Shown: positions 44,931-54,030 of the stretch, in pieces | How positions within the stretch are numbered: the stretch's first letter is position 1 | Layout: the number at the start of each line of letters is the position of its first letter | NCBI GenBank assembly: GCA_018241525.1 | Contig: JAFEDR010000010.1 | Location: 496,001-560,000 of the forward strand | Length of the DNA stretch: 64,000 nt | Direction of reading: 5' to 3' | From: Pseudomonadota bacterium | GTDB taxonomy: Bacteria > Pseudomonadota > Gammaproteobacteria > Steroidobacterales > Steroidobacteraceae | The notes under the pieces: generated by a model | Told to the model about the DNA's origin: nothing | Database searches by the model: none | The model's input: only the letters and a program-made list of their open reading frames with translations | Made by a program: the position numbers and the translations under genes

Positions 44931-46706
44931 ATGATGGCCAAACCCGCCGTGCATCCCGCCGCCTCCTCCCCCGACATGCCGGAGGCGGTCGCCCGCTGGG
45001 TGCAGGAGGTCCGGGCGCTGACCGAGCCGAAGGCGGTGCACGTGTGCACCGGCAGCGACGCCGAGGCCGCCGAGCTCACCGAACAGCTGGTCAGGGCCGG
45101 CGAGCTGCTGCCGCTCAACGCCGAGCGCTACCCGCGCTGCTACCTGTATCGCTCGAACCCGAACGACGTCGCGCGCGTCGAGCACCTCACCTTCGTCTGC
45201 ACGAAGAGCGAGGCCGACGCCGGCCCGAACAACCACTGGATGGCGCCGGACGCCGCCCACCGCAAGATGGACGAGCTGTTCCGCGGCGCGATGCGCGGCC
45301 GGACGATGTACGTGGTGCCCTACTGCATGGGCCCGATCGACTCGCCGTACGCGCGCTGCGGCGTCGAGATCACCGACAGCCCGTACGTGGCGCTCAGCAT
45401 GCGGCTGATGACCCGCATGGGCGACGCCGCGCTCGCGCGCATCGGCCGCGACGGCGTCTTCGTGCGCGGCCTGCACTCGATCGGCGAGCTCGACCCCGAG
45501 CGGCGCTTCATCATGCACTTCCCTGAGGAGCTCTCGATCAAGAGCTTCGGCTCGGGCTACGGCGGCAACGCGCTGCTCGGCAAGAAGTGCCATGCGCTGC
45601 GGATCGCGAGCTGGCAGGCGCGGACCGAGGGCTGGCTCGCCGAGCACATGCTGCTGCTCGCGCTCGAGAGCCCGGCCGGCGAGACCCACTACGTCGCCGC
45701 CGCCTTCCCCTCGGCCTGCGGCAAGACCAACCTCGCGATGCTGGTGCCGCCAGCCTCGATGCCCGGCTGGAAGGTGCGCACGCTCGGCGACGACATCGCC
45801 TGGCTGCACCCGGGACCCGACGGCCGGCTGTGGGCCATCAACCCCGAGGCCGGCTACTTCGGCGTTGCGCCCGGCACCAACGCGAAGAGCAACCGCAACG
45901 CCTACGACATGGTCCGCCACGACACGATCTTCACGAACGTGGCGCTGACCGCCGAGGGCGACCCGTGGTGGGAGGGACTCGAGGGCACGCCGGCCATCGA
46001 CTGGCAGGGACGGCCGTACGACCCGAAGAACGGCCCGGCCGCGCACCCGAACTCGCGCTTCACGGTCTCGGCCCGCAACAACCCCTGCTACGCCGCCGAG
46101 TCCGATGCCGCCGCCGGCGTGCCGCTGTCGGCGATCATCTTCGGCGGCCGGCGCCGGGCGCTCGCGCCGCTGGTGTTCGAGGCGCGCGACTGGCGGCACG
46201 GCGTGCTGGTTGGTGCCGGGGTCGCCTCGGAGACCACCGCGGCGATCACCGGCAAGGTCGGCGTGCTGCGCCGCGACCCGATGGCGATGAAGCCGTTCGC
46301 CGGCTACAACTTCGGCGACTACTGGCAGCACTGGCTCGCGATCGGCGAGCGCCTGACGCGCCCGCCGAAGCTGTTCCACGTCAACTGGTTCCGCCAGGAC
46401 GCCGGCGGCCGCTTCCTGTGGCCGGGCTTCGGCGAGAACCTGCGCGTACTGAAGTGGATGATCGAGCGCGTCGCCGGCCGCGCGGGCGCGCTCGACACGC
46501 CGATCGGCGCGATGCCGGCCCGCGAAGACCTCGATCTGGACGGGCTCGAGCTGCCGCCGGCGTCGCTTGCGGAGCTGCTCGCGGTCGATGCGCCCGCCTG
46601 GCGCTCCGACCTCGCGCACCTGGCCGGCGAGTTCGACCAGTACGGCGCGCGGCTGCCGCCGGTGATGCGGCGCGAGCTCGACGAAGTTCTGAAGCGCTTC
46701 GGCTGA
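44931..46706 (+). CDS. pckG: Phosphoenolpyruvate carboxykinase (GTP)
   Basis: A 591-aa enzyme that converts oxaloacetate and GTP to phosphoenolpyruvate, GDP and CO2 in gluconeogenesis. Family hallmarks are FPSACGKTNLAML (P-loop with the reactive Cys, about residue 265), SNPNDVARVEHLTFVC near the N-terminus, NPEAGYFGVAPGTN, and the nucleotide-binding segment GYNFGDYWQHWL. The length fits the GTP-dependent class rather than the ATP type (about 540 aa). Two ATGs (44931, 44934) are possible. It is monocistronic, converging with the cyclase gene with a single base between stops. Confidence 0.97.
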   Translation: MMAKPAVHPAASSPDMPEAVARWVQEVRALTEPKAVHVCTGSDAEAAELTEQLVRAGELLPLNAERYPRCYLYRSNPNDVARVEHLTFVCTKSEADAGPNNHWMAPDAAHRKMDELFRGAMRGRTMYVVPYCMGPIDSPYARCGVEITDSPYVALSMRLMTRMGDAALARIGRDGVFVRGLHSIGELDPERRFIMHFPEELSIKSFGSGYGGNALLGKKCHALRIASWQARTEGWLAEHMLLLALESPAGETHYVAAAFPSACGKTNLAMLVPPASMPGWKVRTLGDDIAWLHPGPDGRLWAINPEAGYFGVAPGTNAKSNRNAYDMVRHDTIFTNVALTAEGDPWWEGLEGTPAIDWQGRPYDPKNGPAAHPNSRFTVSARNNPCYAAESDAAAGVPLSAIIFGGRRRALAPLVFEARDWRHGVLVGAGVASETTAAITGKVGVLRRDPMAMKPFAGYNFGDYWQHWLAIGERLTRPPKLFHVNWFRQDAGGRFLWPGFGENLRVLKWMIERVAGRAGALDTPIGAMPAREDLDLDGLELPPASLAELLAVDAPAWRSDLAHLAGEFDQYGARLPPVMRRELDEVLKRFG

Positions 46707-46707
46707 G

Positions 46708-47610
46708 CTATTCCTCGCAGACGAAGCGGATCGTCTGCAGGGAATCCCGCTCGGGGGCCCGGCCGAGACCGATCAGCCCCTCGCCGCGGATCGGCAGGCT
46801 GTCGCGGCGCACGAACTGCTCGTCGCCGGCCGCGCCGTGCACGAACGTGCCGTTGGTCGACTGGTCGATCAGCACGAAGCGCGCCTTCGAGGCCTCGATC
46901 CGCGCGTGCAGGCGCGAGATAAGGTTGCCCTTCACGATCAGATCGTTGTCGTCGGCGCGGCCGATGGTGACGTGCGTGCGCTGGTCGTCGAGCACGATCT
47001 CCTCGCCCTGGAACCGCAGCCGGAGCCGCCGCGGCCGGTGCGTCTCGCGGTTGGCGAGCGCGATCGCCGGCAGCATGCTCGTGATGTCCTCGGTCTGCCA
47101 CAGCACCTCGTAGAGGGCGACCTCGTGGCTGCGACCCTTCAGCGTCGCGACGTCGATCTGGCGCACCGCGCTCTTCCACTCGGGCGAGAGCCGCTCGACC
47201 ATCGTCACGGTCGTCATGATCTGGCCGGCCTTCGCCTGGCTCGTCATGCGGTTCGCGGTGTGGACCGCGGCGCCGAACACGTCGCGGTTCTCGAGCACCA
47301 CCGGACCGAAGTGGCAGCCGATGCGGATCGCGACGTGCGTGGTGCCGGCCTGCAGGCCCGGGTTCAGCGTGATCTCGCGCTGCATCTGGCTCGCGGCGTT
47401 GATCGCCTCGTCCGGCATCGCGAAGGTCGCCATGACCTCGTCGCCCATCGTCTTGATGACGGTGCCGCCATGCCGCTCGGTCGCGCCCTTCATGATGTCG
47501 ATGCAGGTGCCGACCATCTCGCGCGCCTTCGCGTCGCCGAGCATCTCGTACAGCTGCGTCGAGCCGACGACGTCGGCAAACAGGATCGCGAGCTCGATGT
47601 CCTTGGGCAT
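46708..47610 (-). CDS. Class III adenylate/guanylate cyclase fused to an FHA domain
   Basis: A 300-aa soluble protein. Residues about 5-175 are a class III cyclase domain, with the two metal-binding Asp in LFADVVGSTQLYE and TMGDEVMATF. Residues about 200-295 are an FHA domain with GRADDND, SRLHARIE and NGTFVHG, which binds phosphothreonine partners. The cyclase-FHA order places nucleotide production under Ser/Thr phosphorylation control. The upstream TATAAT lies only 10 bases before the ATG and there is no Shine-Dalgarno sequence, so the mRNA may be nearly leaderless. No Ser/Thr kinase of the Hanks type is nearby; SrkA at 60602 is a different fold. Confidence 0.88.
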   Translation of the reverse strand: MPKDIELAILFADVVGSTQLYEMLGDAKAREMVGTCIDIMKGATERHGGTVIKTMGDEVMATFAMPDEAINAASQMQREITLNPGLQAGTTHVAIRIGCHFGPVVLENRDVFGAAVHTANRMTSQAKAGQIMTTVTMVERLSPEWKSAVRQIDVATLKGRSHEVALYEVLWQTEDITSMLPAIALANRETHRPRRLRLRFQGEEIVLDDQRTHVTIGRADDNDLIVKGNLISRLHARIEASKARFVLIDQSTNGTFVHGAAGDEQFVRRDSLPIRGEGLIGLGRAPERDSLQTIRFVCEE

Positions 47611-47620
47611 GGCGGGCGGG

Positions 47621-47626
47621 ATTATA
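47621..47626 (-). promoter_or_regulatory. -10 element for the cyclase-FHA gene
   Basis: TATAAT on the minus strand, 10 bases before the start codon; the -35 is unclear. It implies a 5' leader of only a few bases. Confidence 0.45.
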
Positions 47627-47678
47627 TACGACTTGTCATATTCCCCCGGCCGGCCACCGCGCGGCCCCGGGGCGTGAT

Positions 47679-48698
47679 TCAGGCCATCGCCGCACGCGGC
47701 AGCTGCGCCTCGGCGGCCTTAAGGGCTGCCTCGAGCACGGCGAACGACGCACCGGGACGCGGTGCGAGCTCGGAGATCACGCGGCGAAACGCGCGCGCGC
47801 CCGGCCGTCGGGCGTAGAGCCCGAGCAGGTGGCGGCTGATCGACGCGAGGCGCTCGCCGGCCGCGAGCCGCGCCTCGACGTACGGACGCAGTGCCGCGAC
47901 GAGCGCCGGCGGTTCGGGCGCCGCCTCGACCGGCGCCGGCCACGCGCGCCGGTCGAGCGCGGCGAGCAGGTACGGATCGTGGTACGCCGCGCGTCCGAGC
48001 ATCACGCCGTCGACGTGCCGCCACTGCGCCTCGGCCGCAGCCAGGTCCGTGAGGCCGCCGTTGACCACGATCGTCAGCCCCGGCCGCTCGCGCTTCAGGC
48101 GCCACACGGTCGGATAGCGCAGCGGCGGGATCTCGCGGTTCTCCTTCGGCGAGAGGCCGGCGAGGATCGCCTTGCGCGCGTGCACGATGAACGTATCGCA
48201 GCCGGCGAGCGCGACCGTGTCGACGAAGCGGAACAGGAACTCCTCGCTGTCCTCGTCGTCGATGCCGATGCGGCACTTCACCGTCACCGGCAGCGGCACC
48301 GCGGCGCGCATCGCGGCGACGCACTCGGCGACCAGCGCGGGGCGCGCCATCAGGCACGCGCCGAAGGTCGCGTTCTGCACCCGCTCGCTCGGGCAGCCGA
48401 CGTTGAGGTTGATCTCATCGTAGCCCCAGTCGGCGCCGATGCGCGCGGCCGCCGCGAGGGTGGCCGGGACCGAGCCGCCGAGCTGCAGCGCGAGCGGGCG
48501 CTCGATCGGATCGAAGTCGAGGAGCCGGGCGCGCCGGCCGCGGACCACCGCGTCGGCGACCACCATCTCGGTGTAGAGGAGCGCGCGCGGCGCGAGCAGC
48601 CGCATCATGTGGCGATAGTGCCGGTCGCTCCAGTCCATCATCGGCGCGACGCAGACGCGCCGGCTCAGGGGGTCGCTCAGGGAGTGCATGCAAGCCAC
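47679..48698 (-). CDS. dusA: tRNA-dihydrouridine synthase A
   Basis: A 339-aa FMN-dependent TIM-barrel enzyme that reduces U20/U20a in tRNA. It has APMMDWSDRHYRHM, the catalytic Cys in FGACLMARP, VTVKCRIGIDD, the FMN-binding IVVNGGL and GVMLGRAAYHDP. The C-terminal helical domain binds tRNA (LLGLYARRPGARAFRRVI). The family-specific insertion fits DusA rather than DusB/C. ATG 48698 or 48686 may be the start. It stands alone between a 68-base gap and a divergent methyltransferase. Confidence 0.95.
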   Translation of the reverse strand: MACMHSLSDPLSRRVCVAPMMDWSDRHYRHMMRLLAPRALLYTEMVVADAVVRGRRARLLDFDPIERPLALQLGGSVPATLAAAARIGADWGYDEINLNVGCPSERVQNATFGACLMARPALVAECVAAMRAAVPLPVTVKCRIGIDDEDSEEFLFRFVDTVALAGCDTFIVHARKAILAGLSPKENREIPPLRYPTVWRLKRERPGLTIVVNGGLTDLAAAEAQWRHVDGVMLGRAAYHDPYLLAALDRRAWPAPVEAAPEPPALVAALRPYVEARLAAGERLASISRHLLGLYARRPGARAFRRVISELAPRPGASFAVLEAALKAAEAQLPRAAMA

Positions 48699-49054
48699 AG
48701 ATACATAACGGGATTTTTCCCGGGAACCGGCGCTAGCTTGTCACACCCGGCCGGGGATGACCAACGCCCCCGATCCGCGGGCGGACAGGCGGGATCGTGC
48801 CGGAACAGGGGCTCGCGCCGCGTCCCGCCCCCCCGCCCCGCCGTCCCTGTCCGGCGTCCCGAGGGTCCGGCGCCCGGCGCCGCCGCGCGCGCCGTCGCGG
48901 TCGATCATCGCGGATCGCCAGCGCGACCGCCTCGCCCCGGGAGCGCGCGGCGATGCGCCGGCGGTCATCCGCATTCGACGCAACAGACGCCGAAACCCTG
49001 GGTCGTGATAATGGCCCGGGGATGGACGGCGCGCGCACCAGAGGCACGGAGCCC
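48699..49054. other. Divergent control region between dusA and methyltransferase
   Basis: No gene is supported. Next to dusA there is an AT-richer block with a small hairpin (CGGGA-TTTT-TCCCG, 48709-48722). The rest is GC-rich, low-complexity sequence with long C runs (about 48820-48860). The methyltransferase start could also be ATG 49022. Confidence 0.35.
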
Positions 49055-49768
49055 ATGATCAACGGACCGAGCGAGCCCGAACAGGTCGCGTTCTGGGACG
49101 GCTGGAACCGGCAGTATCGCGTCGACCGCTTTGACGGGTTCATGCAGCGCCAGTGCGAGGTGGCGCGCGCCTGGGCGGCGAGCACCAGCGAGCCGCGCCG
49201 GATCCTCGACGTCGGCTGCGGCACGGGCTGGCTGTGCGACCAGCTGTCCGCCTTTGGCCGGGTCACCGGCGTCGACCTGTCGCCAGAGTCGATCGCCGAG
49301 GCCCGGCGTCGCTACCCGGCCCTCGAGTTCCGCGCCGGCGATTTCGAGCAGCTGGACCTCGCCGGGCCCTACGATTTCGTGGTCAGCGCCGACACCATCG
49401 CCCACGTCCGGGACCAGCCGCGTTTCATCGACAAGATTGCCTCGCTGATGCGGGTCGGCGGGATCTTCGCGCTGATGACGCAGAACCCGTTCGTCTGGAA
49501 CCGCAGCTCGCAGCTCGACCCGCAGCGGCGCGGCCAGATCCGTCACTGGCCCTCGGTCGCCGAGCTGCGGCGGCTGCTGCGCGGCAGCTTCGAGATCCTG
49601 CACGTGTCGTCGATCGCGCCCGGCGGCGACCGCGGCATCCTGCGCCTGACGAACAGCTACAAGGTCAACCGGCTGCTGTCGCAGGTGCTCGGCGAGGCGC
49701 GGCGCACGCAGCTGCTCGAGCAGCTGCGGGTCGGGCGCGAGCTGGTGGTGGTGGCGCGGCGGCGCTGA
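49055..49768 (+). CDS. Class I SAM-dependent methyltransferase
   Basis: A 237-aa protein with motif I ILDVGCGTGWLCDQL (about residues 52-66), VTGVDLSPESI (motif II Asp), DFEQLDLAGPYDFVVSADTI (motifs III/IV) and LMRVGGIFALMTQNP. It belongs to the UbiG/COQ5-like small-molecule group in general shape, but the substrate cannot be predicted. Position and size suggest an independent gene. ATG 49055 and ATG 49022 are both open; the former lacks a good spacing (GGAG too close), so the latter remains possible. It ends 40 bases from the stop of the converging acyltransferase gene. Confidence 0.85.
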   Translation: MINGPSEPEQVAFWDGWNRQYRVDRFDGFMQRQCEVARAWAASTSEPRRILDVGCGTGWLCDQLSAFGRVTGVDLSPESIAEARRRYPALEFRAGDFEQLDLAGPYDFVVSADTIAHVRDQPRFIDKIASLMRVGGIFALMTQNPFVWNRSSQLDPQRRGQIRHWPSVAELRRLLRGSFEILHVSSIAPGGDRGILRLTNSYKVNRLLSQVLGEARRTQLLEQLRVGRELVVVARRR

Positions 49769-49808
49769 GCCGGGCGCACCCGGCGCGGGGCGCCCGCGGC
49801 AGCGACGG

Positions 49809-51632
49809 TCAGGCCGTGCGCCGCGCCTCCCGCACGCCGAGGCGCGCGCGGTGCCCGGCCCGGAACGACTCGGCCGCGGCACGCCCCATGTACTTGGCGA
49901 GCACGCGCTCGTCGGTCTCCATCAGGTCGACCGCCACCAGCACGTCGATCGAGTGGCCGAAGGCCGGGTCGACATTGAAGCCGAGCACCTTGGCGCCGAG
50001 CTTCAGGTACTGGCGCAGCAGCACCGGCACGCCCTTGCCGTCGGACTCGAGCGAGGCGACCACGCTCTCGAGCACGTCGAGCCCGCCGACCTCGGCGGCC
50101 TCGCGGCGCACGAGCCGTGCGCCGCCGCCGTTCGGCAGCGGGTTGCGCGGCCGCACCAGGCGCGCCCGCGCGACATCCGCGCTCTGCGCCCGCAGGAAGC
50201 CCGTGATCAGTGCGCGCGAGGCCGACGAGTAGTCGTTGCTGATGCTGACCGGCCCGAACAGCACGCGGTAGCGGGCGTGCGCGACGACGTAGGCCGCGAT
50301 GCCCTTCCAGAGCAGCAGCAGCGGCGCGAAGCTGCGCTGGTACTCGGGCCGCACGAACGAGCGGCCGATCTCGAGCGCCGGGCCGAGCGAGGGCAGCAGC
50401 GAGTGCCGGAAGTCGAACAGCGTGTGGGTGTAGAGGCCGCGGGTCCCGTAGCGCTCGTAGATCCGGTCGACCGCGCCGATGCGATAGCCGCCGACGATCT
50501 CGCGGCTCGCGGGACTCCAGACGAACAGGTGATCGTAGTAGCGGTCGTACAGATCGAGGTCGCGCGCGCGGCCGGTGCCCTCGCCGACCGTGCGGAAGGT
50601 GAGCTCGCGAAGCCGGCCGATCTCCTGCAGCACGTCCGGCGCCTGCGCCTGGGTCGCGTGCCAGACCTCGAGGTCGTTGCCTGCCGCGAGGCGCTGCGAC
50701 GGGTCGAGTTGCGCGAGCTCGGCGGCGAGGCGCGCCGGCTCGATGGCCTCGCCGACCGGCTCCGCCGCCGCCGGTGCCATCGCCGCCCGCGGGACCTCGA
50801 GCGACGGCGACTCGCAGGCGAGTGCATACACCCGCAGGCGCAGGTAATCCGACAGGAGTTCGTCGCCGCCGATCGCATCCAGCTGCGACAGCGGGATCGG
50901 GCGCCCGATGTTCACCGGGATGTGCCGGCCGCGCTTGTTGAAGAGTTCGCGCGGCAGCAGCGCCGTGCGCAGTCGCGGGTGCAGACGCCCGGCGGCGTGG
51001 AACAGCCGGCTGTTGCCGCCGCTGACGTAGACCGGGACCACCGGCGCGCGCGCGAGCCGCAGAAGCCGGGCGATCGACGGGTGCCAGGCCGGATCGACGA
51101 CCGTGCGCGAGCGGCGATCGACGGTCGCGACCTCGCCGGCCGGGAAGACCAGCAGCGCCCCGCCGCCCTCGACCCAGCGGATTGCGGCACGCATCGCGGC
51201 GGCGTTGCGCCGCGCGGCGCCGCGCCCGCCGAGCACGTCGACGGCGATGACCGCCGGCGCGAACTCCGGGATCTGGCCGAGGATTTCGTTGCCGAGCACC
51301 CGCACGTCCGTGCGCCGCCCGGCGAGCAGCGTGTAGAGATAGAGCCCCTCGATGCCGCCGAACGGGTGGTTCGCGACGACGATCAGCGGACCGCTCGCCG
51401 GCACGGCCTCGAGTGCGCCGCTCGGCTCGAACTCGACGTCGAGCGCCTCGAGGGCCTCGAGCGCGAAGCGGCGCGGGTCGACCCCGTGGCTCAGCGCCTC
51501 GTAGGTGCGTTCGCAGCGGCGCAGCGCGAGCAGCGACTCGAGCGGCGGCGCGAGCACCTGGGCGACCGGCCGCGGGACGAACTGCGACAGGATCGGGTCG
51601 AGGCGGAAGCGACGGGCACCGGTGTCCGGCAT
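49809..51632 (-). CDS. OlsF-like two-domain acyltransferase (PlsC-type + GNAT-type)
   Basis: A 607-aa fusion. Residues about 60-280 are a lysophospholipid acyltransferase domain with NHPFGGIEGLYL (a variant of NHX4D with Glu in place of Asp) and VFPAGE. Residues about 310-570 are a GNAT/hemolysin-like acyl-ACP N-acyltransferase (FRTVGEGTGRARDLDLYDRYYDHLFVW, EIGRSFVRPEYQRSFAPLLLLW). This order, O-acyl domain then N-acyl domain, is that described for OlsF, which makes ornithine lipids in two steps. Other amino-acid lipids are possible. It is a single gene with no obvious operon partner. Ornithine lipids often replace phospholipids under phosphate limitation, matching the Pho features nearby, but no Pho box was seen here. 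Confidence 0.85.
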   Translation of the reverse strand: MPDTGARRFRLDPILSQFVPRPVAQVLAPPLESLLALRRCERTYEALSHGVDPRRFALEALEALDVEFEPSGALEAVPASGPLIVVANHPFGGIEGLYLYTLLAGRRTDVRVLGNEILGQIPEFAPAVIAVDVLGGRGAARRNAAAMRAAIRWVEGGGALLVFPAGEVATVDRRSRTVVDPAWHPSIARLLRLARAPVVPVYVSGGNSRLFHAAGRLHPRLRTALLPRELFNKRGRHIPVNIGRPIPLSQLDAIGGDELLSDYLRLRVYALACESPSLEVPRAAMAPAAAEPVGEAIEPARLAAELAQLDPSQRLAAGNDLEVWHATQAQAPDVLQEIGRLRELTFRTVGEGTGRARDLDLYDRYYDHLFVWSPASREIVGGYRIGAVDRIYERYGTRGLYTHTLFDFRHSLLPSLGPALEIGRSFVRPEYQRSFAPLLLLWKGIAAYVVAHARYRVLFGPVSISNDYSSASRALITGFLRAQSADVARARLVRPRNPLPNGGGARLVRREAAEVGGLDVLESVVASLESDGKGVPVLLRQYLKLGAKVLGFNVDPAFGHSIDVLVAVDLMETDERVLAKYMGRAAAESFRAGHRARLGVREARRTA

Positions 51633-51935
51633 GGCGGCTCCAGTAGCAGCGGATCTGACGAGGTTAGAGGGCGCTCGTTGCAGTTCGTTTAATCCCCGCG
51701 AGTTCAGTCACTTGGTGGTGGTTTCTGCGAAATCCATTTGCATCCGGGGCGCAATCTCCGGATGCAGGCCGGTGGCCGCCGGCACGCGGCCGGCGCGTCG
51801 CCCGGCACCCCGGGCCGGTGCGACGCGGAGTCTCCAGCATCGGAGCACGCAGGGGTGCGGTCGGCCAGTCGTGATTGCCGGGGGGACGTGGGCGGCGGCC
51901 TGCCGGCCTCGGCGGGGGGATTCGCCCCGGGCTGG
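51633..51935. other. Intergenic spacer with one strong hairpin
   Basis: No gene. It holds the promoter of the acyltransferase (AT-richer stretch 51690-51740) and the hairpin listed at 51740-51765; the rest is GC-rich without obvious structure. Confidence 0.4.
51740..51765 (-). terminator. Hairpin downstream of the YbdK-like gene
   Basis: GCATCCGG (51740-51747) and CCGGATGC (51758-51765) form a perfect 8-bp stem. It lies about 170 bases after the YbdK-like stop, with a weak T content afterwards on the minus strand. It is a possible terminator of the two-gene operon. Confidence 0.35.
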
Positions 51936-53075
51936 CTAGCTCAGGTTGCTCGCGGTCTCGCGGACCAGCCAGTCGACCACCGCCGAGAGCGCCTCGCGCT
52001 CGCTCGCGCCGTTCGACTTGGCCTCCTCCCACACCCGGAGCTGCCGGTGCGCGCTGGTGCCGCGCTTCAGGATCGTGCGGGCATGCTCGACCTCGCGCAC
52101 GCAGTCGAGCGCGACCGCGTCCTCGTGGATCAGCGCCAGCAGCTCCTCGAGCAGCTCCGCGAACGGCATCAGCTCGGCCCGCGCGAGGTCGAGCAGGCCC
52201 TCGTCCGAACCGTAGCGCATCGCGCGCCAGCGGTTCTCGGCGAGCAGCATGTCGGCGTACATCCGCCACTGCTGGTTGCCGGCACGCAGCCGGTACAGCA
52301 TGCGCAGCGTCGACTGCACCAGCGCGGCCAGGCACGCGGAGTCCTCGACGCTGGTGCAGCAGTCCATGATCCGCGTCTCGAGCGTCGGGTAGCGCCAGCT
52401 GGGGCGCATGTCCCACCAGATCTTCGAGGTGTCCTGGATCAGGCCGGTGCGGATCAGCGTGTCGATGTGGCGCTGGTATTCGCCCCAGCTCGCGAAGCGC
52501 TCCGGCAGCCCGGTGCGTGGCAGCGCGTTGAACACCGTCAGCCGGAACGAGCGAAAGCCCGTCTGCTCCCCTTCCCAGAACGGCGAGGACGTCGACAGCG
52601 CCAGCAGGTGCGGCAGGAAGTACGACAGCTGGTTCATCAGGTCGATGCGCTGCTCGTTGTCGTCGATGCCGACGTGGACGTGCATGCCGCAGATCAGCAT
52701 CCGGCGCGCGGCGGCCTGCATTTCCTTGGCGAGCGCGAAGTAGCGGTCCTTCTCCGTATGCTTCTGCTGTACCGCCCGCGCGAACGGGTGGGTCGAGGCC
52801 GCGATCGGCGCGAGCCCGTGCCGGCCGGCGACGTCGACCACGATCTGCCGCAGCCGCTTCAGGTCCTCCTTGGCCTCCGGGATCGTGCGGCAGACCTTGG
52901 TGCCGACCTCGATCTGCGAGCGCAGGAACTCCGGGCTCACCTGGCCGCCGCCGAGCTGGTGGCACTCCTCGACGAGTCCGTGCGGCGGGTCGTTGTCGAG
53001 ATCGCGGGTCCTGAGGTCGACGAGCAGGTACTCCTCCTCGATCCCGACCGTGAACGGCGGCTCCTGGATGCTCAT
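51936..53075 (-). CDS. YbdK-type carboxylate-amine ligase (GCS2 family)
   Basis: A 379-aa ATP-dependent ligase of the glutamate-cysteine ligase 2 family. It opens with FTVGIEEEYLLVDLRTRDL, the N-terminal metal-binding motif, and carries GMHVHVGIDDNEQRIDLMN and MRPSWRYPTLETRIMDCC. The length is normal. YbdK has only weak glutamate-cysteine ligase activity in vitro, and its natural substrate is unsettled. It overlaps the N-formylglutamate-hydrolase-like gene by four bases (ATGA), so the two act together, perhaps building and trimming an N-acyl-glutamate-like or gamma-glutamyl compound. Confidence 0.92.
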   Translation of the reverse strand: MSIQEPPFTVGIEEEYLLVDLRTRDLDNDPPHGLVEECHQLGGGQVSPEFLRSQIEVGTKVCRTIPEAKEDLKRLRQIVVDVAGRHGLAPIAASTHPFARAVQQKHTEKDRYFALAKEMQAAARRMLICGMHVHVGIDDNEQRIDLMNQLSYFLPHLLALSTSSPFWEGEQTGFRSFRLTVFNALPRTGLPERFASWGEYQRHIDTLIRTGLIQDTSKIWWDMRPSWRYPTLETRIMDCCTSVEDSACLAALVQSTLRMLYRLRAGNQQWRMYADMLLAENRWRAMRYGSDEGLLDLARAELMPFAELLEELLALIHEDAVALDCVREVEHARTILKRGTSAHRQLRVWEEAKSNGASEREALSAVVDWLVRETASNLS

Positions 53076-53956
53076 CGACTCCCCCCTTCACGGCGCGGCT
53101 CGCGCGCCTGCCAGATCTCGTACAGCGTGCGGTCCGCGAGGATGCCGCCAAGCGCCGCCGCCAGCCGCTCGGCCCAGGCCGCGATGCCGGCCGGCGCCAG
53201 CAGCTGATCCTGGCGCACCTCGAGGCAGACGTGCGGCAGGCCCGCGCTCTCGGCGTGGTGGTCGATCGTGTAGTCGGCCGGGTGTCGGCCGGAGTACGGC
53301 TGGTTGTCGCCGACCACGAGGCCGGGCTCGGCGCGCAGGCGCTCGAGGAGCGGCACGGCGATGCGCGGATCGCGGTCCCACAGCACGCCGACGTGCCACG
53401 GCCGCGGCTCGCGCCCGAGCACCGGCGTGAAGCTGTGCACCGCGAGCAGCGCCGGCACGACGCCGGCCACGTGAAACTCGTGCAGCCGGCGCGCGATCGC
53501 CTTGTGATATGGCTCGTGAATCGCGGCCGCGCGCCGCAGGCGCTCGGCCTCGCCGAGGCCCTCGTTGCCGGGCACCGGCTGGCCGTCACCGAGGGCGACG
53601 AAGCAGGTCGGGTCCTCGAGGCGCCGGTTGCAGTCGATCACCAGCCGCGAATAGCCGGCCAGCACGCCCGGTGCGTCGAGCCGCGCGCAGAGCGCGCGCG
53701 TGAGCTCCGCCGCGCCGATGTCCCAGGCGATGTGCCGCCAGGTCGCCTCCTCCGGCAGCCCGAGCCGGCCGAGCGCGCGCGGGAACGCGCGGCTCGCGTG
53801 GTCGCAGACCACGAGCAACGGCGCGCGTCCCTGCGGGTGGATCAGCTCGAAGGGCGGCGGATCGGCGGGACCCAGCAGCGCCGTCGCGGCCGCGCGGGCG
53901 GGTTCGGAGCCGGCGGTCTGCCGGTGTGGGTCGCTGCAGTCGGTCGGGTGCGCCAC
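53072..53956 (-). CDS. N-formylglutamate amidohydrolase family protein
   Basis: A 294-aa Zn-hydrolase of the FGase/HutG family. It has LLVVCDHASRAFP, WDIGAAELTRALCARLDAP, ALLAVHSFTPVLG with a metal ligand His, and GRHPADYTIDHHAESAGLPHVCLEVRQD. The protein lacks any histidine-utilisation neighbours, and its coupled partner is a YbdK-like ligase. It therefore probably belongs to the group of FGase-like proteins with a different N-acyl amino-acid substrate. The gene starts 74 bases from the stop of the GGDEF-EAL gene upstream on the same strand. Confidence 0.9.
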   Translation of the reverse strand: MAHPTDCSDPHRQTAGSEPARAAATALLGPADPPPFELIHPQGRAPLLVVCDHASRAFPRALGRLGLPEEATWRHIAWDIGAAELTRALCARLDAPGVLAGYSRLVIDCNRRLEDPTCFVALGDGQPVPGNEGLGEAERLRRAAAIHEPYHKAIARRLHEFHVAGVVPALLAVHSFTPVLGREPRPWHVGVLWDRDPRIAVPLLERLRAEPGLVVGDNQPYSGRHPADYTIDHHAESAGLPHVCLEVRQDQLLAPAGIAAWAERLAAALGGILADRTLYEIWQAREPRREGGSR

Positions 53957-54030
53957 GGTTCGCCGGATCTGGGGCGGTTGCCGGCATTCTAGACGAGCCG
54001 CCGCGACGGCGGCGGATCCGCGGCGACGGA

